Below are positions 8,010 through 15,918 of a DNA stretch of 25,651 nucleotides, one piece after another (the first letter of the stretch is position 1; each line of letters starts with the position of its first letter). The notes beneath the pieces were generated by a model, which did no database searches, was not told where the DNA came from, and saw nothing but the letters and a program-made list of their open reading frames with translations. The translations under genes and the position numbers were made by a program. Location: the NCBI GenBank assembly GCA_964611755.1, contig CAZTBB010000023.1, positions 1-25,651 of the forward strand, read 5' to 3'. The DNA is from CAZTBB01 sp964611755 (GTDB taxonomy: Bacteria > Pseudomonadota > Alphaproteobacteria > Micavibrionales > Micavibrionaceae).

Positions 8010-9181
8010 TAGGCGCAGGCATTGCCGGCCTTTGGCTGTTTCACCGCCTCAAGAAAGCGGGCTATCATGCTATTTTACTTGAGAAAAATGCCATTGGGGC
8101 CGGACAAACGATAGCCTCGCAGGGTATTATTCACTCCGGAATGAAATACGCCTTTGCCGGAAAGATCAATAAACTGGCCGAAGAGATCAGCGCCATGCCT
8201 GACCTCTGGCGTGCCGCCATGGCCTCCGGGGATGGCGATGTTGACCTCAGAGCGGCTAAAACCAATGCCGATTCTCAATATATGCTCATCCCATCAGGCT
8301 TCATGGGTGGCCTCGTAAAACTTGTGGCCAAGAATGCGCTTGGCACAGGGGTGCGCGAAATCCCAAAAGAGGATTGGCCGGATAATATTAAACAAAGCGG
8401 CTTCAAAGGCTCCGTGATTTTTATGAATGAACCGGTTTTAGACATCCCCTCGGTGATCCGCGCTCTGGCAGACCCCTACAAAGACTATATCTACAAAATT
8501 GACTGGGACGCATGCGAAATCATAAGCAGCAAGGATGGTATCTCTGCACTTAAAATTGGTGATGATACCATCAAGGCGGGCAAATTCATCTTCACCAGCG
8601 CCGCCTCCAATCACCATATCGCCAAACAGCTTGGGCACAGCCATGGGCTTCAAACGCAAGCGCGGCCTCTGCTCATGGGTTTTCTTAAACCCGCACCATT
8701 TGAATTCTATGCGCATCTTGTTGGCTCTTCGGATAAGCCCGTCGCCACGATCACGACTCACAAAACTGCAGATAATGAAATTGTCTGGTATCTCGGCGGC
8801 GGCGTAGCCGAACGCGCGAAAGAATCAGACCCGAATGACGTGATAAGCGCCACGATCAAAGGCTTCAAAAAATATTTGCCGCATATTGATCTCTCTGATG
8901 TGACTTGGGCAACTCTGCCCATTGACCGTATAGAAGGCAAATCCGAAACGGATGGATGGATGCCCGACACACCGACAATTCACTCATATGGGAATGTTTT
9001 TTATTGTTGGCCAACCAAGCTTACCTTTTCACCGTTGCTTAGCGACAGGCTCTACGATAGTGTTACCAAATCGGAAACTCAGCCGAATATGTCAACGAAA
9101 CATCAAACTTGTAATTTTTTGCCACTCTGTGGTTATACTGCCGCCCCATGGGACACAAAGGACTGGAAAAAACTGAACTAG
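7979..9181 (+). CDS. FAD-dependent oxidoreductase, DAO family
   Basis: The 400-residue flavoprotein opens with a dinucleotide-binding Rossmann motif, GAGIAG at 12-17 with Glu35 ending the second strand, then a GQTIASQGIIHSG stretch (about 42-54) resembling the FAD-contacting region of D-amino-acid-oxidase-fold enzymes such as LhgO and glycerol-3-phosphate dehydrogenase. No signal peptide is present, so it is cytoplasmic. The substrate, probably a 2-hydroxy or amino acid by family, cannot be told from sequence. Its start lies inside the hydrolase gene and its end runs 34 bases into the aldo/keto reductase gene. The C-terminal tail after about residue 365 is unusually polar and poor in recognisable structure, but its in-frame stop and the tryptophan-rich PWDTKDW ending suggest it is genuine rather than a frameshift product. 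Confidence 0.85.
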   Translation: MATYNTDIVIIGAGIAGLWLFHRLKKAGYHAILLEKNAIGAGQTIASQGIIHSGMKYAFAGKINKLAEEISAMPDLWRAAMASGDGDVDLRAAKTNADSQYMLIPSGFMGGLVKLVAKNALGTGVREIPKEDWPDNIKQSGFKGSVIFMNEPVLDIPSVIRALADPYKDYIYKIDWDACEIISSKDGISALKIGDDTIKAGKFIFTSAASNHHIAKQLGHSHGLQTQARPLLMGFLKPAPFEFYAHLVGSSDKPVATITTHKTADNEIVWYLGGGVAERAKESDPNDVISATIKGFKKYLPHIDLSDVTWATLPIDRIEGKSETDGWMPDTPTIHSYGNVFYCWPTKLTFSPLLSDRLYDSVTKSETQPNMSTKHQTCNFLPLCGYTAAPWDTKDWKKLN

Positions 9182-10014
9182 GAAATACGGGGATTTACCT
9201 CTCCCCTATTGGTCTTGGCACGGTTAAGTTTGGTCGCAATGAAGGGGTGAAATACCCGCATGGCTTTGATCTCCCCTCTGAAAAAGAATGCGCTCAAATT
9301 CTAGAGCTCTGCAAAAGTCTTGGCATAAACACTCTGGATACGGCTCCCGCCTATGGCCTTAGCGAGCAGAGATTGGGCAAGCTCCTTAAAGGCCAGCGTG
9401 ATGATTGGGTTATCATTGGCAAAATCGGCGAAGAATTTGACAATGGTGTTTCCTCGCATGACTTCACCATAGAACACATGGATTACAGCCTTGCGCGTTC
9501 ACTGGAGCGCCTAAAAACCGACTATATAGACGTGCTTTTGCTGCATTCTGATGGCAATGACATGGATATCCTGGAGGATGATGCTGTCATTGCGCGCTTG
9601 CTTGATTATCAAAAACAAGGAAAAGTGCGTGCCGTAGGGGCATCCACCAAAACCGTCGAAGGCGGCATAAAAACACTGGAAGATCTTGATGTCGTCATGG
9701 CCACCTATAACCCGGCCTATACAGAGGAAGAGCCGGTTCTTGATTTTGCCAAGAAAAACGGCAAAGGCGTGCTCCTCAAAAAAGCGTTGGCCAGCGGCCA
9801 TATCGATACAATTCTGCCCAAAAACAAAGACCCATGGAATGAAGCCATGCCTCTCGATCCTGTGCAATATGCCATGGACTTCGCCTTTGATCATCCCGCA
9901 ACCAGCAGCATCATTATCGGCAGCATCAATCAAAAACATATTTGTGAGAATATGGAACGCGCTAACCGCGTCATCAACAATAAAAGCTTTAGGCGGAAAT
10001 GGCTGGTGGGATAA
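9148..10014 (+). CDS. Aldo/keto reductase
   Basis: This 288-residue protein is an NADPH-dependent aldo/keto reductase with the full catalytic tetrad: Asp64, Tyr69 (in DTAPAYG), Lys92 (IIGKIG) and His133 (LLLHSDG). Family members reduce aldehydes or ketones, and the TIM-barrel order is intact, with the cofactor-binding SIIIGSINQ strand near the C-terminus. The substrate is unknown. The start overlaps the oxidoreductase gene by 34 bases; no Shine-Dalgarno sequence is visible, but a TATACT hexamer ends eight bases before the ATG, so expression could be coupled or from a leaderless transcript. Its last 26 bases overlap the convergent CorC/HlyC gene. The hydrolase, flavoenzyme and reductase probably act on related metabolites. 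Confidence 0.9.
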   Translation: MGHKGLEKTELGNTGIYLSPIGLGTVKFGRNEGVKYPHGFDLPSEKECAQILELCKSLGINTLDTAPAYGLSEQRLGKLLKGQRDDWVIIGKIGEEFDNGVSSHDFTIEHMDYSLARSLERLKTDYIDVLLLHSDGNDMDILEDDAVIARLLDYQKQGKVRAVGASTKTVEGGIKTLEDLDVVMATYNPAYTEEEPVLDFAKKNGKGVLLKKALASGHIDTILPKNKDPWNEAMPLDPVQYAMDFAFDHPATSSIIIGSINQKHICENMERANRVINNKSFRRKWLVG

Positions 10015-11311
10015 CGTCTGGTTTCGCATCACTTTCATGTGTGCCTTGCGGCTCAGGCGGTGTCACGCGCACCATGGTGATTTGATTATTCAACCGGCGG
10101 ACAATATCAAATTGAAACCCGTAAAAACGGAATGATTGCCCGACCTTTGGCAAGATTTGTGACTCATACAAAATCAAACCCGCAAGCGTGGAATATTCCT
10201 CATCCGGCAATCCCCAATCAAATTCACGATTCAAATCTCTGATTGTGACACTACCATCAACGAGATAAGGGCCAGTAATGAGCTTACGCACACCCGGCAT
10301 CGCCAAATCATGCTCATCATCAATATCGCCAACAATCTCCTCTAGAATATCCTCAAGCGTAACAACGCCCATAAAGGCACCATATTCATCCACTACAATG
10401 GCAAAATGCTCCCGGCGCTGCCTGAAGGCCTGCAATTGGTCATAGAGCATGGTGCTCTCGGGGATAAACCACGGCTCCAGCATGATTTTCTCGATATCAA
10501 GCTTTGCTGTATCGCCGCCACATTCACGCAGAGCCCGTAAAACCTCTTTCGCATGAAGGATCCCAACGATATTATCCTGCTCGCCCTTCCAGAGAGGAAT
10601 ACGTGTATACGGGCTTTCCAAAACCTCATCAACAATTTGATTAACATCCTGACCAGCATCAATCATGGTCACCTTGCCGCGGTGAATCATGATCTCCTCG
10701 ACATCCACCTCGGCCAAATCAAGAATAGAGCGCAGCATGTTACGTTGCTCCTGGGTTTCCTCCTCCGGCCCCTCATGCATTTCGATGGCTCCGCGCAAAA
10801 GCTCGAGATGAGAGCCCGCCGCCACTTTCGAGATATCAACGCCAAATAGTTTAAGCACGCGACGGACAATCCATGTCACCGCCTCGGTGACCGGAGCAAA
10901 TATAAGAATCACAAGCCGTATCACGGGCGCAATTTTTTTAGACATGCTCTCAGCATGATGAAACGCATAGGTTTTGGGCAAAACCTCGGCAAAAATCAAA
11001 ACCAGCATGGTCATGATCAGCGTGGCATAGACCACGCCGGCCTCGCCAAAAACTTTAATCAATACGCTGGTTGCCAGAGCCGAAGCCAAAATATTGACCA
11101 TATTATTCCCGAGCAACAAAGCACCGATCATCTTGTCCTTGGCCGCGCGTATCTTATTGACCAACGCCGCCCGCTCATCCCCTTCTTTTTCCTGATTGTG
11201 CAAGCGCACGCGCGAGGCAGCCGTCAGGGCCGTCTCGGATCCTGAGAAAAATCCGGACATTAAAAGCAAAACGGCAATGCCGCCTATTGAGAGGAGAAAG
11301 CCAATTTCCAT
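9989..11311 (-). CDS. CNNM/CorC (HlyC) family membrane protein with CBS pair
   Basis: The 440-residue protein has the CNNM layout. An N-terminal membrane domain (about 1-190) has hydrophobic segments near 3-25, 62-85, 92-115 and 125-160 and the signature GSETALTAAS; two CBS domains follow at about 205-330, ending in the conserved EYGAFMGVVTLEDILEEIVGDI; a CorC_HlyC domain covers about 345-425. Proteins of this kind (CorB, MpfA, mammalian CNNM) handle magnesium efflux or tolerance; the old haemolysin name is misleading. It is the last gene of the aroK-aroB unit, overlapping aroB by about 28 bases, an arrangement seen in many Alphaproteobacteria. Its 3' end overlaps the aldo/keto reductase in a convergent manner. 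Confidence 0.92.
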   Translation of the reverse strand: MEIGFLLSIGGIAVLLLMSGFFSGSETALTAASRVRLHNQEKEGDERAALVNKIRAAKDKMIGALLLGNNMVNILASALATSVLIKVFGEAGVVYATLIMTMLVLIFAEVLPKTYAFHHAESMSKKIAPVIRLVILIFAPVTEAVTWIVRRVLKLFGVDISKVAAGSHLELLRGAIEMHEGPEEETQEQRNMLRSILDLAEVDVEEIMIHRGKVTMIDAGQDVNQIVDEVLESPYTRIPLWKGEQDNIVGILHAKEVLRALRECGGDTAKLDIEKIMLEPWFIPESTMLYDQLQAFRQRREHFAIVVDEYGAFMGVVTLEDILEEIVGDIDDEHDLAMPGVRKLITGPYLVDGSVTIRDLNREFDWGLPDEEYSTLAGLILYESQILPKVGQSFRFYGFQFDIVRRLNNQITMVRVTPPEPQGTHESDAKPDVIPPAISA

Positions 11312-12459
11312 CGTTCTCTTAATACATCACCCGAGGCCTGTTCATCATCCCCGAGTGATCTCTTTAAAACATCACGTACAAGTTTTTCATCAACATCTTG
11401 TGATGTAAAGGCATCGCCAATTTCATTCACAAGAATAAAGGTCATCTTCCCATCCGCCACTTTCTTATCGCGGCGCATAATATCCATCAAATCATCAACA
11501 GATGCGCGCAACGGCTTCTCCATGAAAGAGGCACGTGATGGCAGACCCATATTCACCATATGCTCTTCCACGCGCTCATAATCCTGCGTAGAGCATAACC
11601 CCATACGCGAAGAGATATCGAAGGCCATCACCATCCCCATTGCCACAGCCTCCCCGTGCAAAAGCGAGCCATCATATCCGGCCGCCCCTTCCAATGCGTG
11701 CCCGAATGTGTGCCCCAAATTCAAAAGGGCTCGGCGCCCTGCCTCACGCTCATCGGCTTGCACTATCTTCGCCTTGGCTTCGCAGCTTTTTTGTATGGCA
11801 TAGCTCAGTGCCTCATAATCCCCATCAATAACCCTCTGGCCATTTTCTTCCAGCCAGCCAAAGAACTGATAATCGCCGAGCAATCCATATTTTACGACTT
11901 CGGCGTATCCGGCCAGAAACTCCCTGCGCGGAAGTGTTTGAAGAGCATTCACATCAATAATCACCGCGCGCGGCTGATAAAACGCCCCCACCAGGTTTTT
12001 TCCCTCGGCCGTATTTATCCCTGTCTTCCCGCCGACCGAGCTATCGACCTGCGCCAGTAATGTTGTCGGCACTTGAATAAAATTAATCCCCCGCATCGTC
12101 ACCGAAGCGGCAAAGCCAGCGAGATCACCAACCACACCGCCGCCCACAGCCAATAATGTGGCTTTACGGTTCACGCCATTTTGCAACATCCAGCGGGTCA
12201 GTTTTTCAATATTCTCAAAGGATTTAGACGCTTCTCCCGCCTCTATAAGCATCATCTCGCAGCGCCCGGCCCCGGCCCCGCTCAAAAGATGGTGTATCTG
12301 ATCGGCATATTGCGCTGTATTATGATCGGCCACGATAAAGAAATCTTTACCCTCTGGTTTTTCAGGCAGGAAATCCAACAAACGCGTGATCAAATCCTCT
12401 CCGATATAAATATCGTAGGAACGCTCTCCCAAATCGATTGTCACTATCTTGGTATTCAT
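11284..12459 (-). CDS. aroB: 3-dehydroquinate synthase
   Basis: AroB converts DAHP to 3-dehydroquinate, the second step of the shikimate pathway, using NAD+ and a divalent metal. The NAD-binding GGGVVGDLAGF motif lies near residue 107, PTTLLAQVDSSVGGKTGIN near 131, and the metal ligands can be placed at the Glu of AGYAEVVKYG, the first His of NLGHTFGHALE and the His of LLHGEAVAMG. A GTG at 12462 is in frame one codon earlier, but ATG at 12459 is preferred. The C-terminus runs about 20 residues past the usual end (a Gly/Asp/Glu-rich tail), which is where it overlaps the CorC/HlyC start. It begins ten bases after the aroK stop in the same operon. Confidence 0.97.
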   Translation of the reverse strand: MNTKIVTIDLGERSYDIYIGEDLITRLLDFLPEKPEGKDFFIVADHNTAQYADQIHHLLSGAGAGRCEMMLIEAGEASKSFENIEKLTRWMLQNGVNRKATLLAVGGGVVGDLAGFAASVTMRGINFIQVPTTLLAQVDSSVGGKTGINTAEGKNLVGAFYQPRAVIIDVNALQTLPRREFLAGYAEVVKYGLLGDYQFFGWLEENGQRVIDGDYEALSYAIQKSCEAKAKIVQADEREAGRRALLNLGHTFGHALEGAAGYDGSLLHGEAVAMGMVMAFDISSRMGLCSTQDYERVEEHMVNMGLPSRASFMEKPLRASVDDLMDIMRRDKKVADGKMTFILVNEIGDAFTSQDVDEKLVRDVLKRSLGDDEQASGDVLRERWKLAFSSQ

Positions 12460-12468
12460 CACATAAAC

Positions 12469-13017
12469 CTAATCCAGAAATTCTGAAATCCCGTCAATAA
12501 GGCCGGCAACTGCATGGTCAACGGCTTGCTGGCTGGTATTACACACTAAAGGAGCCTTTTTATAGATATCTTCGCGCTCTGTCATCAGTTTTTCTAAAAC
12601 TGCCCTGGGGTTTGGCGCTTGTAAAAGCGGTCTCGACGTGTCGCCCTGCAAACGCTCCAGCGTGATATCCAAATCGCAATAGACCCAGACAGCGATGCCA
12701 TGCCTTAAAACATGCTCTTGCGTCTGCGGATTCATCATCGCGCCGCCGCCTGTTGAAATAATACCTGCCCCCTGACCGATCAACTCAATGATAGTTGAAC
12801 TTTCAACCTCTCTGAATTTCGGCTCGCCATCCCGCTCGAATATCTCGGCAATACTGCAGCCTGCCTTCTCTTCAATCATGGAATCACTATCATAAAAGGG
12901 AAGCGCCAAGGCCTGCGATAATGCGCGGCCGATACGTGTCTTTCCGGCGCCCATCATTCCAATCATTACAATCGGGCGATTTAATTTTGCTTTTAATCCT
13001 TGGTACAGCTCAGCCAT
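12469..13017 (-). CDS. aroK: Shikimate kinase
   Basis: AroK phosphorylates shikimate at the 3-hydroxyl, the fifth step of the shikimate pathway. The 182-residue protein has the P-loop GMMGAGKT at 20-27, the DSD motif at 43-45 (substrate and magnesium contact), Arg69 in KFRE, the STGGGA substrate loop at 88-93, and the lid region DTSRPLL with its arginine. The N-terminal extension of about 12 residues before the first strand is typical of alphaproteobacterial AroK. It is the promoter-proximal gene of aroK-aroB-CorC/HlyC. Its 99-base upstream region is shared with the divergent small membrane-protein gene; no clear consensus promoter stands out there. Confidence 0.97.
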   Translation of the reverse strand: MAELYQGLKAKLNRPIVMIGMMGAGKTRIGRALSQALALPFYDSDSMIEEKAGCSIAEIFERDGEPKFREVESSTIIELIGQGAGIISTGGGAMMNPQTQEHVLRHGIAVWVYCDLDITLERLQGDTSRPLLQAPNPRAVLEKLMTEREDIYKKAPLVCNTSQQAVDHAVAGLIDGISEFLD

Positions 13018-13116
13018 ATTGTCTTTTCAATTGCGTTTCTATATTGTTTGTCGCATTAACAAACCAGCCTACCCAGAAATAAACAGGTGCCCGAATTAAT
13101 CAAGGACAATATCGAT

Positions 13117-13257
13117 ATGAAACTCTTTAAACTCTTATTCTTTGTCATGATCATTGCCTTTATTGGCGGCTTTGCATTCTTTGCCATGACAGATGTGGAT
13201 GTCGAACAAAAAACTGTGACCAAAACAATCGGTAATGACCGATTCTTTGTAGAATGA
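13117..13257 (+). CDS. Small single-pass membrane protein (46 aa)
   Basis: This is a 46-residue reading frame with one hydrophobic helix (about residues 4-24, flanked by Lys2 and Lys5), then a short polar tail, DVDVEQKTVTKTI, that would lie outside the inner membrane under the positive-inside rule. An AGGA sequence lies ten bases before the ATG. Its TGA stop overlaps the ATG of the next gene (ATGA at 13254-13257), the classic sign of translational coupling. It may be an anchoring or accessory subunit for the exported protein that follows. I do not recognise a family. Very short genes are less certain, but coupling, ribosome binding site and membrane helix together make this one credible. Confidence 0.7.
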   Translation: MKLFKLLFFVMIIAFIGGFAFFAMTDVDVEQKTVTKTIGNDRFFVE

Positions 13258-14777
13258 ATATATTGCCTCCCATGCATGCCATACGATTTTTTTATGCCGT
13301 GATGATTGCAGCAGGCCTGCTCATTACAGTTCCGCACCTGAGCGCTTACGCCGAAGACCAGAAAACCATCATCCTTGAGGTTGATACGAAAGCCTTGGAA
13401 GAAAACGGGCTGATAGACTCGTCCCATCCGGATTATCTGGCCAAGGATATCTATGACGATCATCAACGAAGCCTGCTCACATATTTATTTGAAACACTAG
13501 AGGGGCCGGGCAAATCCGTCATCACCCAAAAACTCTATCGCGGTATTATGCTCGGCGGATATCGTACAGATAAAATTGATAATGATCTGAGCGATGAGAT
13601 GGCGGCAGGTAGAGATTTTCTAACTTTGCGCATAAAGGCTCTGTTGCGTGCAGGTTATTTTGAAGATGCTCTCTCATTATATACGGCCAGCGGATCACCA
13701 CCTTATCACCCTGCTCTAGCCGAGGCCGGCATATCGGCCATGCTTTTGACACATCAAACATCCTTGGCGTGCGTTGAATATAAAACACTATCCGCGCGGC
13801 ATTTTAAGGGAGAATTCTGGGATGGCCTTGCGGCGCTCTGTAATCATGTTTTTGACGAGAAGAAGGATGCCAAGGACGCGGCAAAAACCAAGACAGGAGA
13901 ATCCGTACCAACGATCATAGAGGCGTATCTGAAAACAGATGCACAAAAACAGGCCTACCGCCTTTATGAATTCGATCAAAGCGGGGCGCTCATCCCCGAA
14001 GATATCGTTATTGATGCCGTGGCATACGGGCTATGGGATCAAGACAAGCTTCGTTCCTATTATAAGCGTCACGATAAAGCATCAAGCTTTAAGGCCATTA
14101 GTTCTGCCGAGGATGACGATGCGCAATGGGCTCTTCTGCGCGACGAGATACGGTCAAAACCCGCCGAGCTGATGATTGCCTATATTCCGATGCTGAATGA
14201 TATTGAACCCGAGCAGCTAAGCCCGGAAACGATGATCCGGCTTGTTGATATTTTTTACCGTGGCCGTGACGATATCCCGAATTTCCTTCTCGATGCTATC
14301 GAAGACATTGATCTCGAGACCGATTCGTCGAGCCGGGCCGTGCAATTAAAGCTGATTCATTTGGCCCTAGATAAGGGGCATACGCTGGACGCTGAGGATT
14401 TTCATAATTTTATGCCTAAAAGTATATTAGAACATAATGACCAGAAGAAATATTACTTTAATATTATGAAAAAGCTTGACATGGGATTTGATAGTTTGCA
14501 TAATCCAGCCCAAGCTTATGAAAAAGATTTACGCTTGACATCAATGGGTAATTATGTAATGCCTTATCGGTATGTGTGGGATCGTCTACTCGAGTCAAGC
14601 AAAGGTCGCCGTTACGGCGAAACGGTCCTGTTGAGTATCTCAATGTTGCGACAAAGTTCTGTTGATAAAATATATCCAGGGCTTTCCAGTGACATAAGAA
14701 ACGCTTTATTAGAAGCGGGATATAGAAAACACTTTTCGGATCTGGTTCTCGAAACCATGCTCATGGAAAGTCTATAA
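13254..14777 (+). CDS. Exported alpha-helical protein of unknown function (507 aa)
   Basis: The N-terminus is a Sec signal peptide: a short basic stretch, a hydrophobic core to about residue 28 and a likely signal peptidase I site after AYA at 31-33, so the mature protein is periplasmic or surface-exposed. The rest is charged and mostly helical, with short paired-helix segments such as LRIKALLRAGYFEDALSLY that resemble a TPR-like solenoid; no catalytic motif is visible. The start at 13254 overlaps the preceding small membrane-protein stop by four bases. The last third, from about 14400, is clearly more AT-rich than the first part. It precedes the Xer recombinase by 16 bases, but a functional link to recombination is not implied. 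Confidence 0.82.
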   Translation: MNILPPMHAIRFFYAVMIAAGLLITVPHLSAYAEDQKTIILEVDTKALEENGLIDSSHPDYLAKDIYDDHQRSLLTYLFETLEGPGKSVITQKLYRGIMLGGYRTDKIDNDLSDEMAAGRDFLTLRIKALLRAGYFEDALSLYTASGSPPYHPALAEAGISAMLLTHQTSLACVEYKTLSARHFKGEFWDGLAALCNHVFDEKKDAKDAAKTKTGESVPTIIEAYLKTDAQKQAYRLYEFDQSGALIPEDIVIDAVAYGLWDQDKLRSYYKRHDKASSFKAISSAEDDDAQWALLRDEIRSKPAELMIAYIPMLNDIEPEQLSPETMIRLVDIFYRGRDDIPNFLLDAIEDIDLETDSSSRAVQLKLIHLALDKGHTLDAEDFHNFMPKSILEHNDQKKYYFNIMKKLDMGFDSLHNPAQAYEKDLRLTSMGNYVMPYRYVWDRLLESSKGRRYGETVLLSISMLRQSSVDKIYPGLSSDIRNALLEAGYRKHFSDLVLETMLMESL

Positions 14778-14793
14778 TATAAGGAGAAAGATG

Positions 14794-15791
14794 ATGGCTC
14801 GTCCAGGTCGCCCAGCAATGCCTAAACCGGATCTACACCCCTATGTAGACCAGTTTCTAAACATGCTCACTACAGAACGGGGAGCAGCTCTAAATACACG
14901 TCAGGCCTACTGGCGTGATCTAGCAGATGTTTCACTCTACTTGAGAGACAATAAATCCTCAGATATCGACAAAGCATCAACAGATGACTTGAAAGCTTAT
15001 CTGAAGCACCTGTCTGAAAAGACGCACACAAAAGGTGAAAATTCATCACAGATCGCAACACGCACAGTCGCTCGTCGCCTATCTGCCTTGCGTCAGTTCT
15101 ACCGCTTCATGATTTCGGAAGAACTTCGTCAGGATGACCCGACATCAACAATCGAAAGCCCAAAACAAAAGCGCACATTGCCCAAGGTTTTGAGTGAAGC
15201 TGAAGTTGATGCACTCATCACAACAGCCGCAGCCCCCGGTACAGCCGAGAGCGTGCGTCTGGTTTGCCTTCTTGAAATGCTCTACGCTACTGGCCTGCGC
15301 GTTTCTGAATTGGTTGGCCTTCCAATGTCTGCTGTTGGTGAAGATTCTCAATTCCTCATGGTGGCCGGTAAGGCTGGCCGTGAGCGCATGGTTCCCTTGT
15401 CAGACTCAGCGCAAAAAGCGATTAGCTCTTACATGGGTATCCGCAAACAATTTATCAGCCCGGAAGATGATGGCACACAGGCACAATGGCTGTTCCCATC
15501 CAAGACATCCGTTGTTGGTCACTTAACACGCCAGCGCTTTGCGCAGCTTCTCAAAGANNNNNNNNNNTTGCGCGTGCAGCGAAGGTGGATGAAGATCGTG
15601 TGAGCCCACATGTTCTGCGTCACGCATTCGCAACACATCTCTTGAACAATGGTGCGGATCTGCGCTCCGTTCAGAAGATGCTTGGCCATGCTGACATTGC
15701 TACAACCCAGATCTACACACATATGTTGGGTGAAGGTTTGAAAGAGACAGTCGAGGAGAAACACCCTCTTTCGAAATCAGGCTCTAAGTAA
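14794..15791 (+). CDS. xerD: Site-specific tyrosine recombinase XerD (interrupted by assembly gap)
   Basis: XerD with XerC resolves chromosome dimers at dif. The product has the SAM-like core-binding domain (about 12-115) and a catalytic domain from about 128. The active-site residues are all present: Arg169 (ATGLRVSEL), Lys193 (VAGKAG), the HVLRH box (His at 15609-15611, Arg at 15618-15620), then LGHADIATTQIYTH with the second His/Tyr nucleophile. A run of ten N (15558-15567) changes the frame between the two halves; restoring one frame needs a gap of 2 modulo 3, so the break is an assembly artefact rather than a pseudogene. GGAG (14783-14786) lies seven bases before the ATG at 14794, which is preferred to the ATG at 14791. 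XerC is the alternative call; the N-terminal region and accA neighbour favour XerD. Confidence 0.88.
15558..15567. other. Assembly gap of ten N inside xerD
   Basis: Ten unknown bases separate codons for LLK-(Asp/Glu) from ARAAKVDEDRVSPH. Comparison with the usual spacing in XerD (LLK, about three residues, then the helix before RVSPH) suggests about five to eleven missing bases with a length of 2 modulo 3, so ten is probably a placeholder. Confidence 0.95.
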
Positions 15792-15811
15792 GTCTTAAAC
15801 ACAGAATTTTA

Positions 15812-15850
15812 AAATCAGGCGCATTTCATTTGATTGAGTGCGCCTGATTT
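15812..15850 (+). terminator. Perfect 12-bp hairpin after xerD
   Basis: AAATCAGGCGCA (15812-15823) is exactly complementary to TGCGCCTGATTT (15839-15850) with a 15-base loop, 20 bases beyond the xerD stop. Only a short T-run (part of the stem) follows on the plus strand, so it may work as an inefficient terminator or a 3' stabilising structure. It separates xerD from accA. Confidence 0.65.
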
Positions 15851-15918
15851 GCTAATGATCACTATTCTTATTTGAACTAATCGATAAATAAAAACCTATA
15901 AGTGGGCACTGAGAAAAT

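Noticed and set aside
9061..9147. Possible frameshift at the end of the FAD oxidoreductase because the tail is poor in structure and overlaps the next gene.
   Set aside because: The frame stays open to a stop, keeps a PWDTKDW ending, and no other frame offers a better continuation.
15568..15603. An early stop in xerD after the N run, suggesting a pseudogene.
   Set aside because: The other frame continues with a perfect XerD C-terminus and all catalytic residues, so the gap length is at fault.
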